Notes: generated from the sequence alone by a model not told the origin. DNA of 64,000 bases from Methanobacteriaceae archaeon (GCA_027318585.1 DAHVOW010000005.1:1-64000), one strand, 5' to 3'. Positions 45,722-56,100 are shown, numbered from the stretch's first letter. Numbers and translations: made by a program.

Positions 45722-45994
45722 TCAAATTACACTCCAGAGTCTTAGTTTTCTTGTTTATAATATCCTCTTTTTTATAAAAAGTATATAGAGATTTCCTTAA
45801 ATCTAAAAAAAGACCTATATGGATTAAAAAATATCTAAAAAATTCAAAAATAGAAGGATTTAAAAAAAATCCATAAGGATCTGATGATAATAAAAAAAAA
45901 TTGAATAATTCATTCTATTTTTCATTTAAATTCGCTAAGGACTCCCTATAGCCTATAAGTAAGGCCATGAAAAAATAAAAAGATGTAGATTGAA

Positions 45995-46333
45995 CTATCC
46001 TCCACCATCACAGAGCTCATTGCTCATATCCACGTCTTCTCCAAATTTCTTTTTAAGGTTTTCCACCGTCTTACGGGTGATCTCGTCTTTTTCAGTTGTT
46101 TCATCAGTGGAAACTTTTTCCCTTAAAGTTTCACGGCGTTTAACTTTCTGGTACTCTTCCGGAGCCATAACTTCCAAAAACCGGACATTGTACCACAGTT
46201 TGGTGCTGTCCATCTGAGCCCACTTGACTTTCTGGTCTTCACGCACATTAATGACTTCCCCTGCTGTTCCCGTGCCTGTGTATCTCACATGAGCGCCCTT
46301 AACTATGTTATTACCCCTGAAGTCAATTTCCAT
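45995..46333 (-). CDS. DUF2098 family protein
   Basis: A 112-residue protein with the methanogen-specific DUF2098 domain: GAHVRYTGTGTAGEVINVR, a small beta fold, then KLWYNVRFLEVMAP and a charged C-terminal helix ending in NELCDGGG. Function unknown. It starts 27 bases after the PRC-barrel gene on the same strand, so the two may be co-expressed. T-rich sequence follows the stop. Confidence 0.8.
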   Translation of the reverse strand: MEIDFRGNNIVKGAHVRYTGTGTAGEVINVREDQKVKWAQMDSTKLWYNVRFLEVMAPEEYQKVKRRETLREKVSTDETTEKDEITRKTVENLKKKFGEDVDMSNELCDGGG

Positions 46334-46360
46334 ATATAATACCCCTTTATACTGCCTTTT

Positions 46361-46636
46361 TTAAAGTTTGAGTTTCCTTTTCTCAGGATCTTGAGCAGAT
46401 TCGGCCCGCAGATCTAACTCTGCTTTCTCAATCTTTAAGAGTACGTAGTCCCCCACCTGGTCAATATCCTGGTTGGTGATCTCAAAATCATCCCTACCAA
46501 TACTAAAATCACTGGATGATATTGTAATAGTGGCCACAGTCCCTTCAACCGCATCAATATCCATATCAGAAACCTTACCAACACCCATGGCATTTTTATC
46601 CAGGACTTTCTTTCCTAAAATTTCAGTAACCTTCAT
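46361..46636 (-). CDS. PRC-barrel domain protein
   Basis: A 91-residue single PRC-barrel: LGKKVLDKNAMGVGKVSDMDID, then a GDYVLLKI strand. Small archaeal PRC-barrel proteins are thought to bind RNA, metabolites or cell division partners; recent work links some to archaeal division (CdpB). Two adjacent ATG codons follow GAGGTG; the second is used because of spacing. It precedes the DUF2098 gene. Confidence 0.85.
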   Translation of the reverse strand: MKVTEILGKKVLDKNAMGVGKVSDMDIDAVEGTVATITISSSDFSIGRDDFEITNQDIDQVGDYVLLKIEKAELDLRAESAQDPEKRKLKL

Positions 46637-46835
46637 CATGACACCTCTATTATATTTCTGTTTCTATCTGTATATAATTTTTAAATAAACAAGATTAATT
46701 TCAAAAATTTCGGGAAATATTATTCATCATGAGGCCGTTAAAAAGTATATCCCGGAGATATAAGATGAAATTTAGTTTTTAAAGAAAAAAAGAATATTTC
46801 CCGGCGAAGAAAAGAAAAGAATTAAATTAATTATT

Positions 46836-47327
46836 CTATTCCACCTTAAAAAATTCAACCTTGGGACATTCACAAACTGGACAAATATCCGGGGCCTCAT
46901 TTTCAACGGTGTTACCACAGCAACCGCACACGTAGTAATCCACTTCTTCATTTTTATCCATTGATTCCAGTGCCTTCTTGTACAGTACGGCGTGAATTTC
47001 TTCCACCTTATTTGCAACATCAAAGGTCCAAACTGCCTTCTTGTTGCCATCTTTTTTAGCTTCTTCAATGAAATCGGGGTACATGCTCTCAAATTCTTCT
47101 ATTTCTCCAGATATGGCCACCTTCATATTCTCCTCGGTGGAACTAACCCCACCCATAATGGTGAAGTGATTGTGAGCATGTACTCTTTCGGCTTCAGCAG
47201 CAGCCCGGAATAATTTTGCTATCTGAGTGTAACCCTCTTCGTCAGCTTTTCTAGCAAAAGCCATGTATTTGTGGTTTGCTTGTGATTCTCCTGCAAATGC
47301 TTCTTTTAAATTGTCCATGGTGCTCAT
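46836..47327 (-). CDS. Rubrerythrin
   Basis: A 163-residue rubrerythrin: N-terminal four-helix diiron domain (LKEAFAGESQANHKYMAFA with the first Glu ligand, RVHAHNHF) and C-terminal rubredoxin-like domain with CGCCG and CPVCECP. It reduces hydrogen peroxide in anaerobes using reduced rubredoxin or NADH. The ATG has GAAGGGA upstream. It appears single and is a common oxidative stress gene in methanogens. Confidence 0.95.
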   Translation of the reverse strand: MSTMDNLKEAFAGESQANHKYMAFARKADEEGYTQIAKLFRAAAEAERVHAHNHFTIMGGVSSTEENMKVAISGEIEEFESMYPDFIEEAKKDGNKKAVWTFDVANKVEEIHAVLYKKALESMDKNEEVDYYVCGCCGNTVENEAPDICPVCECPKVEFFKVE

Positions 47328-47439
47328 ATATTTTCCCTTCCTTAATTAGTACAAATTTATATAAAATATCAATAAGCTATTAAATTTTTGGTTTGGCCAT
47401 GATTTAGAGAATAAGATGCTAATTTTTATCTAAATGCTT

Positions 47440-47488
47440 TAGCTTTAAAAAAAAAGAGAAAAAAAATATAAAGTAGGGATTAAATCCC
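47440..47488 (-). terminator. Hairpin plus T-runs after the histone gene
   Basis: GGGAT and ATCCC (47476-47480 and 47484-47488) make a short stem downstream of the histone stop, followed on the minus strand by T-rich sequence with T8 and T9 runs. The stem is weak but the T-runs are strong. Confidence 0.45.
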
Positions 47489-47511
47489 CAAAAATACAAA
47501 AGAGAAGACAA

Positions 47512-47731
<220 letters not shown>

Positions 47732-47748
47732 AATTTAGCTAGGGCACT

Positions 47749-47760
47749 ATTATATTTAAA
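47749..47760 (-). promoter_or_regulatory. TATA box of the histone gene
   Basis: On the minus strand TTTAAATATAAT is about 36 bases before the ATG. Transcription starting 25 bases downstream would leave a leader of roughly ten bases that still includes the AGGAGGTGA site. Confidence 0.5.
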
Positions 47761-47871
47761 TATGTCGGTTTTAATGGTCTTCTGGGCAAGTGTATACCCC
47801 CTACTCAGTGGGCAGATGAGTTCATCATCTTACCAAAAGTTATAAGGGTATTGCAAGCAATAGGAATTGTC

Positions 47872-48987
47872 ATGTATAAGAGTCTGGAGATTGACCCCCA
47901 GATAAAAGGTATACTCGAAAAAGCCCTCTATGACCGTATTTCATCTGAAGAGTCCCTCAAATTAATGGAAGCTAGAGGGGATAATTTTCATGCCCTATTA
48001 CTCGCTGCCGATATGCTTAGGAAAGATCTGGCTGGAGATAGGGTTACATACATCCAGAACTGGAATATAAACTTCACAAATATCTGTACCGGGACCTGTG
48101 GCTTCTGTGCCTTCCGGAAAAATCAGGAAGAAGAAGGAGCCTACTTCCTTGCCATTGAAGATATTGTCCACAGAGCCAGGAAAGCCTGGGAAGATGGGGC
48201 AGTGGAGGTCTGTATTCAGGGAGGTCTTCACCCCACTGTTGATGCCTACTTTTATGAAGATCTGCTTCGAGCCTTAAAAAATGAAATTTCAGAATTACAC
48301 ATACACGCCTTTTCACCCATGGAAATCTACTATGGAGCAAGACAAGCAGAATTATCTCTGGATGAAACTCTTAAGATGTTAAAAAAAGCGGGACTTGGTT
48401 CCATGCCTGGTACTGCCGCTGAGATTTTAAATGACCAGGTCCGTAAAATAATCTGCCCAGGTAAACTATCCACATCGGAATGGGTGGAAGTCATTGAGAA
48501 AGCTCATCACCATGATATTCCTACCACCTGCACCATGATGTATGGACATGTTGAATCTGTTAAGCAACGAGTGGAGCATCTCGAAATACTCCGCCAGATA
48601 CAGGAAAGAACGGGAGGGTTCACTGAATTTGTGCCCTTAACCTTCATGCATCAGTTCGCCCCCATTTATCAAGCAGGCCTATCCAACCCTGGAACCACCG
48701 GCACTGAAGACTTGAAAATCTATGCTGTGTCTAGATTGATGTTTGGAGATCTTTTACCTAACATACAAGTCTCCTGGGTAAAATTAGGATTCAAATTCGC
48801 CCAGGTCTGTCTCACCGCAGGGGCCAATGATTTGGGCGGGACCCTGGGTGAGGAGAACATTTCCAGATCGGCTGGGGCCCAGCACGGAGTTTACACACCT
48901 CCTTCCGAGCTTCGCAGGATTGTGAAGGACTTAGGCAGGATCCCTGCTGAGCGTGACACTCTCTACAAGGAGTTTCAGGAGTTTTAA
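47872..48987 (+). CDS. cofH: CofH, F420 deazaflavin (F0) synthase subunit 2
   Basis: A 371-residue radical SAM enzyme with ICTGTCGFCAFR (CxxxCxxC near residue 72), CIQGGLHP, HAFSPMEI and the C-terminal LGGTLGEENISRSAG that mark CofH. It joins a tyrosine-derived group to 5-amino-6-ribitylamino-uracil in synthesis of the F420 deazaflavin ring. The frame reaches 47851, but the ATG at 47872 with AGGAATT upstream is favoured. CofG, its partner, is not in the window. Confidence 0.94.
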   Translation: MYKSLEIDPQIKGILEKALYDRISSEESLKLMEARGDNFHALLLAADMLRKDLAGDRVTYIQNWNINFTNICTGTCGFCAFRKNQEEEGAYFLAIEDIVHRARKAWEDGAVEVCIQGGLHPTVDAYFYEDLLRALKNEISELHIHAFSPMEIYYGARQAELSLDETLKMLKKAGLGSMPGTAAEILNDQVRKIICPGKLSTSEWVEVIEKAHHHDIPTTCTMMYGHVESVKQRVEHLEILRQIQERTGGFTEFVPLTFMHQFAPIYQAGLSNPGTTGTEDLKIYAVSRLMFGDLLPNIQVSWVKLGFKFAQVCLTAGANDLGGTLGEENISRSAGAQHGVYTPPSELRRIVKDLGRIPAERDTLYKEFQEF

Positions 48988-49041
48988 TACCCATCAAGGA
49001 TTTTTGGATTTTTTTTAAAAATTTAATAATAGTGATAAAAC

Positions 49042-49392
49042 TTATTTCTTCCTTATAATAATGGTGTCGCCCTCTACAACTTCTCGGAACAGATCCAGGT
49101 TCTCGGTAATCCGTCCAATGTGATTTACCTCCGAAGCCGGCTGAGAAGCACCATAAAATATGCAAAACGCATATCCCGGTGGCCAGTAGGAGAGATCACC
49201 GCTTTCTGATGTGGAAGAAGGATTTTCATACTCAGCTACCAGAGGTATTGTAAAATATACTTCTTCCTGCCAGTCTAGCGCCTCTCCTTCTATCGGAAGA
49301 ATTCCATATATTTTAGCAGCTGTATTAAGGTTACGATCATCAAGGATGGCCTTTGCGACTCCCTTACCTGCAACTTCTATTTCTAGTTCCAT
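49042..49392 (-). CDS. Cyclophilin-like fold protein (DUF369/TM1367 type)
   Basis: A 116-residue protein with the small cyclophilin-like fold found in bacteria and archaea: YFTIPLVAEYEN, GDLSYWPPGYAFCIFYGAS and NHIGRI. It lacks evidence for prolyl isomerase residues; biochemical role unknown. It lies 23 bases downstream of deoC on the same strand, so it may share its transcript. Confidence 0.82.
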   Translation of the reverse strand: MELEIEVAGKGVAKAILDDRNLNTAAKIYGILPIEGEALDWQEEVYFTIPLVAEYENPSSTSESGDLSYWPPGYAFCIFYGASQPASEVNHIGRITENLDLFREVVEGDTIIIRKK

Positions 49393-49415
49393 GAAATCCT
49401 CCTAAAGATCATTAG

Positions 49416-50069
49416 TTAGTCCTTGATAATTTTTACGCCACTTGAAGTTCCTATTCGGCTGGCTCCGGCTTCAATCATGGCCAGGGCAGTTTCCAGGTCC
49501 CGAATTCCTCCTGCGGCTTTAATTTCCATTTCTGGCTTAATATTCTGCCTCATAAGCTTCACATCTTCAACAGTGGCACCAGTGGTTCCAATACCAGTGG
49601 AGGTTTTTACAAAATGAGCTCCTGCTTTTTCTGCGATGTGGCAGGCTCTAACCTTTTCCTGGGGACTTAACAATCCAGTCTCCAGAATCACCTTAACGGT
49701 TTTTCCTTCGGCAGCCACCACCACTCCTCGAATATCACGATAAACCAGATTATCATCCCCAGAGTGTAAGGCACCTACGTTTAAAACCATATCCAACTCG
49801 TCAGCACCATTTTCCAGGGCATCTTTAACTTCGAAGGCCTTGGAATAGGGTGTCTGAACACCAAATGGAAATCCAATCACGGTACAAACACCCACTGGAT
49901 TATTCTTTAATAAAATACTAGCCCTGGCCGTGTGGGTGGGAGTTACGCATACGTTCCTAAATCCGTATTCCTGTGCTTCATCACAGAGTTTTTCAATATC
50001 CTCTGCAGAGGCATCCCGTCCTACATTGGTATGATCTATTTTCCGGGCTAATTCCTTGGCATCTATCAT
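49416..50069 (-). CDS. deoC: Deoxyribose-phosphate aldolase
   Basis: The 217-residue TIM-barrel enzyme has IDHTNVGRDAS, LDMVLNVGALHSG, KVILETGLL with one catalytic Lys, and FVKTSTGIGTTGA with the Schiff-base Lys (near 150). It cleaves 2-deoxyribose-5-phosphate to acetaldehyde and glyceraldehyde-3-phosphate. GGAGGGA is seven bases before the ATG. It lies 36 bases after elp3 on the same strand. Confidence 0.95.
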   Translation of the reverse strand: MIDAKELARKIDHTNVGRDASAEDIEKLCDEAQEYGFRNVCVTPTHTARASILLKNNPVGVCTVIGFPFGVQTPYSKAFEVKDALENGADELDMVLNVGALHSGDDNLVYRDIRGVVVAAEGKTVKVILETGLLSPQEKVRACHIAEKAGAHFVKTSTGIGTTGATVEDVKLMRQNIKPEMEIKAAGGIRDLETALAMIEAGASRIGTSSGVKIIKD

Positions 50070-50105
50070 TTAAACTCCCTCCATCTTTTAATCAACAATA
50101 TTTTT

Positions 50106-51737
50106 TTAATTTATTGGTTTAGACATGTAGGGGCCTTGTTTCCGATACCCAAATTTCCGGTAGTATTCACGCACCCCTATCCCACTACATATGATCATTT
50201 TTTTCATTCCATATTCATCCCGTGCTATCTTCTCTGCTTCTTTCAAGAGTTCTTCACCATATCCACGGTGCTGTCCGACTTCATCCTCCCTCTCACCTAG
50301 GGGGATCATCGGCCCGTAAACATGAAGTTCCCGCACCAGGGAAGTGTAATTATCAATCTCCGGGCGGTGAGCAGAGACAGAAGGCATGCGCAGACGTAAA
50401 AATCCCATCAAAACCTGGTTTTTGGGGTCTTCTGCTGATAAAAATATTTCCTTACCACCTACAGCCCTATATTCCTCCTTCATTATTTTAATTCGGTCCG
50501 GTTCCGGGTGGATTCCCTTAGAAGCTTGATGTCCAACCTCCCGGCACCTGATGCACTGGCACTGTACTCCCTCATCTTCCAATTTCCGGTAAACCAACTC
50601 CCCCAGGTTGGACTTTTTCACTCCCGCTTCGATGAGCTGCGCTGGTATATCGCGCTGGATACGCATGGTACGCACCCACTTAGGAAGTATTTTTTTTATT
50701 TTCACTATCAGATCCACCGCTTCCTCGGTGGTATAGGGCTGATAGTCTCCATCCTCCCACATCTGGTATAACTGGGAGCCCCTGGTTACCAGGCAGGGAT
50801 ATATTTTTAGCATGTCTGGTTGAAACTGCTCCTCCTGGAAGACACGCTGGAAGATGCGCAGATCCATTTCCGGGTCGGATAACAAACCGGGCATGAAATG
50901 CATGGCCACTTTCACTCCAGAATCCCTTAAGATCTGATTGGCCTCCACAACATCTTCCACTCGATGACCTCTTTTAATGCGGTGATAGATGAAGTTGTAG
51001 ATAGTCTGTACTCCTAACTCCACTCGGGTAACACCCATCTGGAGCATACGATCCACATCTTCTATTTTAGAATAGTCAGGACGAGTTTCAAAAGTCATAC
51101 CAACACATCGAACTTTTGATCCCTCATTTTTAGCCTGAACGTCCTCTAAATACCTGAAACCCGACGGAACAGCCAGTTGCTGATCCTCTCTGGAGAAAAT
51201 TTGGTTATCTCTAACACCAAAGTCGTTCATAGCCTGCAGACATTTAGTAACAAACCATTCCTGGAAGCACAAGGGTTGGGAAGGGAAGGTTCCGCCCATT
51301 ATAATTAATTCCACTTTATCCAGGGGATGTCCAATACTACCCAACTGCATGAGGCGGTTGTAAACTTGGCGGTAGGGATGAAAGTCGAACATACGCGCTC
51401 TTAAAGCCGCTGGTTCTTCCCCAGTATAACTGGGAGGCGCTATATCACTTTCAGGACAGTAGTAACATCTTCCATGGGGGCACTGGTGAGGGGGGCACAT
51501 CACCGCCACCACTGCCACCCCGGAGATGGTTCGGGTGGGCTTTTTCTTGAGGAGTGAAGAAATCATTTTTTTTTCTTCATTTGTGGCCTCTTGTAGTATG
51601 GAAGCGTTGCTGGGGAATTTATCAAGCTGGTAATCTCTACAGGCCTCCAATTTTATTTTTTGGAGGTCCTTACGTGTTTTAACTCTTCCGTCTATAATTT
51701 CATCTATAATATGGCGTTTAGCTTCCTTCATGGCCAT
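50106..51737 (-). CDS. elp3: Elp3-type tRNA uridine-34 carboxymethyl-transferase
   Basis: The 543-residue protein has a radical SAM domain with CPPHQCPHGRCYYCPES (near residue 83) and a C-terminal GNAT domain (EVGQHRGYGEELLKEAE near 490). It makes the cm5U group at tRNA position 34 from acetyl-CoA. Archaeal Elp3 acts without the other Elongator subunits. AGGAG lies eight bases before the first ATG; a second follows two codons later. Confidence 0.95.
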   Translation of the reverse strand: MAMKEAKRHIIDEIIDGRVKTRKDLQKIKLEACRDYQLDKFPSNASILQEATNEEKKMISSLLKKKPTRTISGVAVVAVMCPPHQCPHGRCYYCPESDIAPPSYTGEEPAALRARMFDFHPYRQVYNRLMQLGSIGHPLDKVELIIMGGTFPSQPLCFQEWFVTKCLQAMNDFGVRDNQIFSREDQQLAVPSGFRYLEDVQAKNEGSKVRCVGMTFETRPDYSKIEDVDRMLQMGVTRVELGVQTIYNFIYHRIKRGHRVEDVVEANQILRDSGVKVAMHFMPGLLSDPEMDLRIFQRVFQEEQFQPDMLKIYPCLVTRGSQLYQMWEDGDYQPYTTEEAVDLIVKIKKILPKWVRTMRIQRDIPAQLIEAGVKKSNLGELVYRKLEDEGVQCQCIRCREVGHQASKGIHPEPDRIKIMKEEYRAVGGKEIFLSAEDPKNQVLMGFLRLRMPSVSAHRPEIDNYTSLVRELHVYGPMIPLGEREDEVGQHRGYGEELLKEAEKIARDEYGMKKMIICSGIGVREYYRKFGYRKQGPYMSKPIN

Positions 51738-51910
51738 TTGAATACTCCTATGGCAGCTTATCTTTTAGATTCTGTTTTTCAATTTTTAGCAAGTATCAAT
51801 CTATTTTTTGCCCCGAAATTTTTTCTATTTTTGGGGCCATATGTAATTTAAGCTATTTAATCATAATATCAGAAAATCAGTTGACTAAAAAAAAATAGTC
51901 TTATTAGAAA

Positions 51911-52171
51911 TTAGATGGTCACCAAATCCAGCAGCTCTGGTGAAGACTCTTTTTCATCTAAAGAAATAAGATATTTTCCATCATTCTCCACCACTACTAA
52001 AGCAATGGGCTCTATGGATCCGGCGTGAAAATGCGCTCTGTTGATTTTTGTAACTTTAACCAGGGGATAAATCTCTTTTTTATCTACTTTAATTGGTTTT
52101 AAAGTTAGAATATTCTGTTCTATATTCTGTTCTATATCTTCCCTGATATTTTTCATATTCTCCAAAACCAT
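51911..52171 (-). CDS. Short GerW-like protein
   Basis: An 86-residue protein with no clear family. Its core (residues ~25-75: LKPIKVDKKEIYPLVKV, then SIEPIALVVVENDGKYLI) follows the order of the GerW/YtfJ domain encoded two genes upstream, without the Gly-rich loop. That likeness is read by eye. GAGGAT precedes the ATG, three bases after the DUF2953 stop, so it belongs to the same operon. Confidence 0.55.
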   Translation of the reverse strand: MVLENMKNIREDIEQNIEQNILTLKPIKVDKKEIYPLVKVTKINRAHFHAGSIEPIALVVVENDGKYLISLDEKESSPELLDLVTI

Positions 52172-52174
52172 AGT

Positions 52175-52768
52175 TTATCCTCTCAATTCAGAAATAAGTG
52201 ATCGAACTGGCTTTTTGGTAACAGCCCTTAAAGCTTCTTTGCTTAAACTGAAAAATTTGAATTTCAATTTAAGATAAAAAAATCCGTCCATAATTTTATT
52301 TTCGAAATCAGGATTCACATGAATCTTCAGAGGCCTGGGAAGTAAATATCGTGTAGATTCCGTGAAAGCCCAGATATAACCAGTGACGATGGCAGTGTCA
52401 GCCGGACTATCCAGTCCCAGATTTAGGTCCAGATATATTTCCTGAATTTTTATGGAACTTAAAATTGACCATAGAATTCGTTCTATATAGGGCCATGATT
52501 CCCTTAGAAGCCTTAGGACTTTTTTTATTCGTTCTAAGTCCCATTTTTGTTTTTCATCATCTTTCTTATCTTTTTTCTCTTCCGGGGATTCTTTTAGTGA
52601 AGGTATTTTTCTTTTAAAAAAGGTTAATCCCAGCCAACTTATCCTCAGATCTCCATTTAGAGACTGGTTTTTTTTAGTTAACCCTACAGACACTTGGAAT
52701 GGAATTAAAAGAAAAGAGAAAATGATGAGTACTAGGACCAGAAAAATGGCCAGGAGGACAGTTATCAA
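52175..52768 (-). CDS. DUF2953 membrane-anchored protein (YtfI-like)
   Basis: A 197-residue protein with one N-terminal transmembrane helix (residues ~3-24), a charged Lys/Asp/Glu linker, and the DUF2953 domain (LGLDSPADTAIVTGYIWA, then IHVNPDF). In Bacillus the DUF2953 protein YtfI is encoded beside the GerW-type protein YtfJ, and the same pairing is seen here. Start is TTG with AGAGGAT upstream. Role outside spores is unknown. Confidence 0.8.
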   Translation of the reverse strand: MITVLLAIFLVLVLIIFSFLLIPFQVSVGLTKKNQSLNGDLRISWLGLTFFKRKIPSLKESPEEKKDKKDDEKQKWDLERIKKVLRLLRESWPYIERILWSILSSIKIQEIYLDLNLGLDSPADTAIVTGYIWAFTESTRYLLPRPLKIHVNPDFENKIMDGFFYLKLKFKFFSLSKEALRAVTKKPVRSLISELRG

Positions 52769-52778
52769 ATGCTATCCT

Positions 52779-53198
52779 CTACTCTTTAGTTTCTTCCTTT
52801 TCTGCTTCTGGTTTTGTCTGAGTTGATTCCTTATCTTTCCGACTTTCTTTTATTATGTCCATCACGGTAGTTCCCACTTCCCCCACTGCACGTACTAAGG
52901 GATCAGCTGATTTAAGGGATAATACCCTCACACCGTCAGGTCCAGAGATGCCTTTAAATACCACTACCATGGCCACTGGCTCGATTCCAGCACCTCCACC
53001 AGCACCAGCACCAGTACCTCCACCTTGTCCAGTTGGTCCTTGCCCCTCACCCATACCTGCTCCAAAGGCCATGCCAAACTTAGTGATAGGGATCATGACC
53101 TTGTCATCGGTTTCTATTACCTCTCCAATCACGTTCTCAATATTTAAGACCTTACGAATTTCTTCGACTGTTGTTTTTATAGGATCCTGTATATCCAT
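52779..53198 (-). CDS. GerW family protein (YtfJ-like)
   Basis: A 139-residue protein with the GerW domain: VIGEVIETDDKVMIPITKFGMAFGAG, a Gly-rich loop, and VAMVVVFKGISGPDGVRVLSL. In Bacillus YtfJ is a sporulation protein, but homologues occur in non-sporulating bacteria and methanogens, so the general role must differ. A charged tail ends the protein. GGGGGG precedes the ATG. First gene of a three-gene operon. Confidence 0.87.
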   Translation of the reverse strand: MDIQDPIKTTVEEIRKVLNIENVIGEVIETDDKVMIPITKFGMAFGAGMGEGQGPTGQGGGTGAGAGGGAGIEPVAMVVVFKGISGPDGVRVLSLKSADPLVRAVGEVGTTVMDIIKESRKDKESTQTKPEAEKEETKE

Positions 53199-53317
53199 AG
53201 CATTCCCCCCGCGGGTTTTAACATTTTATTATGTTGTTTATATGTATCTGGGAGGGCATAAACTTTACTAAATAGATCATAAAAGCACTGAATATTTTCT
53301 GATCTTTTTAGAAAAGG

Positions 53318-53325
53318 TTTATATA
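53318..53325 (+). promoter_or_regulatory. TATA box of the tRNA-Val/tRNA-Phe operon
   Basis: TTTATATA at 53318-53325 lies about 30 bases before the mature 5' end of tRNA-Val and has a purine-rich GAAAAGG just upstream as BRE. One promoter probably serves both tRNAs. Confidence 0.6.
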
Positions 53326-53344
53326 TGAACAGAATAATAATGAC

Positions 53345-53424
<80 letters not shown>

Positions 53425-53426
53425 AG

Positions 53427-54258
<832 letters not shown>

Positions 54259-54270
54259 ATTAATAGAAAA

Positions 54271-56100
54271 ATGTTGATTACACTGCTGGTTCTATTTGGA
54301 GCTTTGCTCCTTTTAAATGACGGCATATGTGTTGCCAGCGAAAATATAACTAACGATACAACACTGATTAACACTACCTACATAACCAGCGACCTTAACA
54401 CCACAGCAGAACAGGATACACTAGCTGCAGGCGAAACCACCCCTGACAGTACAACGACTACCCTAAAAGAACAGTACAACAACTCCCATGGAATCTGGAT
54501 CCGGAGCGATGACATCGCCCAAATCAATGTCACAGCTCTGGTTAATGCTGGAATCACTGACGTATACGTTAAAGTAAGTAGACTGGTAGATTACCAGACC
54601 ACCCTTGACAACTTGGCCGATGTCAAAGAAAAACTTTCAAGTAGCGGTATCAGAATCCATGCCTGGGTAACCTGTTTTAAAGATGCCAACGGAAACTGGG
54701 TTGATCCCTTAGGTACCTACAGTTACACCGTACAGGTTCCTTATCAACAAACCGTTAAAGTATCTTATAAACAGTGGTACAAGGGCTGGTATAAGAAATA
54801 CTACACCAAATGGGCCAAAAAATGGTACAAATCCTGGTACAAGTACCGGGGTAAGTGGAAGTACAAGTGGAAATACACGTGGAAAAAGGTCACCAAATAC
54901 TACAAGAAGTATGGATGGTACTACGTGTGGAAATACAAGTATGTGACCCAAACGGCGTATAAGACTGAGACCCGTTACGGTACTGACACCAGTCTTAACG
55001 ACCAACTGGTCCAATTTGCCACTAGCCTGGCCAGTAGTAAGTCGGTAGACGGTAAATATTTAATAGACGGTATACACCTGGACTACCTTCGCTATCCTGG
55101 AACTGCATACAAATACACCGGTGGAACCGCTGCCATAACCAATTTCGTGGCCAGAGTTAACACCGCGGTGAAATCCGTGAACCCAAATGTGGCCCTATCA
55201 GCTGCTCTCATGCCTGAGGGTTCCATTAACGCCTACTTCTATGGACAGGATTACAGTCAACTAGCCAGTAAACTGGACTTCTTAGTACCCATGATCTACA
55301 AGGGTAACTATGGACAGAACACCGATTGGATAGGAACTAAAACTGCCTATATCGTAAGCAAGGCCGGGGATACTCCTGTAATAGTCGGATTGCAGACCTA
55401 TGTTTCAGATAATAATCTGACCCCATTATCTGCAACGGAATTACAACAGGATATCAACAAGGCAATGGAATATGGAGCGTCTGGTTACGTACTATTCCGG
55501 TTAGGTCTGATCGATGCTAATTTCTTAGCAGGTAGTGACTTTGATGCTGCGAGTGCAGGGTCAGTCGGTGCCAGTTCAAGTTCAGAGACTACCGATGCCA
55601 ATGCAGTGACAGTGACTTTTCCAATAGCAGCCACAACATATTCAGCTGACCTACAGCAATATCTACAGTCCACAACCAACTGTCAGTCCACTGACTCCAG
55701 AATTATCGCTTTAGCCCAGAGTATTACAGTAAATGCCACCTCAACCTATGAGATGGCGCAGTTCATATTCAACTGGGTGCGCGATGAAGTGGAATACTCC
55801 TTCTACTATAACACGAAGTATGGTGCCGTTAATACCATGTTGAACCGTGCTGGAAACTGCTGTGACCTGTCACACTTGATAGTGGCCCTTTGCCGGGCCG
55901 CTGGAGTCCCAGCTTTATACAAACACGGTACCTGTAACTTCGCTAGCGGAACCTACGGACACGTATGGGCACAGGTGTACGTCAATGGTAACTGGATCAA
56001 TGCCGATGCCAGCAACAATGCAAACAGTTTTGGAATAATAACCAATTGGGATACGAGTTCTTACACTCTGAAAGGTACCTACGCATCATTACCTTTCTAA
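54271..56100 (+). CDS. Secreted protein: glycosidase-like TIM barrel with Lys/Tyr/Trp-rich insert plus transglutaminase-like domain
   Basis: A 609-residue exported protein. After the signal peptide and a Thr-rich linker comes a barrel-like domain (GIWIRSDDIAQINVTAL, IRIHAWVTCF, then IDGIHLDYLRYPG, LDFLVPMIYKGNYG) of the putative glycoside-hydrolase type (DUF4015/GHL10-like). It is split by about 70 residues rich in Lys, Tyr and Trp (54750-54965). The C-terminus (from ~55630) is a transglutaminase-like domain with Cys (RAGNCCDLSHL), His (GHVWAQVYV) and Asp (NADASN). A wall-acting role on pseudomurein sugar and peptide bonds is inferred. ATG 54271 is given, but GGAGG seven bases before an in-frame ATT at 54259 suggests an AUU start. 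Confidence 0.82.
   Translation: MLITLLVLFGALLLLNDGICVASENITNDTTLINTTYITSDLNTTAEQDTLAAGETTPDSTTTTLKEQYNNSHGIWIRSDDIAQINVTALVNAGITDVYVKVSRLVDYQTTLDNLADVKEKLSSSGIRIHAWVTCFKDANGNWVDPLGTYSYTVQVPYQQTVKVSYKQWYKGWYKKYYTKWAKKWYKSWYKYRGKWKYKWKYTWKKVTKYYKKYGWYYVWKYKYVTQTAYKTETRYGTDTSLNDQLVQFATSLASSKSVDGKYLIDGIHLDYLRYPGTAYKYTGGTAAITNFVARVNTAVKSVNPNVALSAALMPEGSINAYFYGQDYSQLASKLDFLVPMIYKGNYGQNTDWIGTKTAYIVSKAGDTPVIVGLQTYVSDNNLTPLSATELQQDINKAMEYGASGYVLFRLGLIDANFLAGSDFDAASAGSVGASSSSETTDANAVTVTFPIAATTYSADLQQYLQSTTNCQSTDSRIIALAQSITVNATSTYEMAQFIFNWVRDEVEYSFYYNTKYGAVNTMLNRAGNCCDLSHLIVALCRAAGVPALYKHGTCNFASGTYGHVWAQVYVNGNWINADASNNANSFGIITNWDTSSYTLKGTYASLPF

Noticed and set aside
54271..56100. Prophage endolysin (PeiW/PeiP-like) as sign of a provirus
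   Set aside because: The transglutaminase-like domain is similar in kind, but no integrase, portal, terminase or tail gene lies near, and the protein has a signal peptide and a barrel domain.
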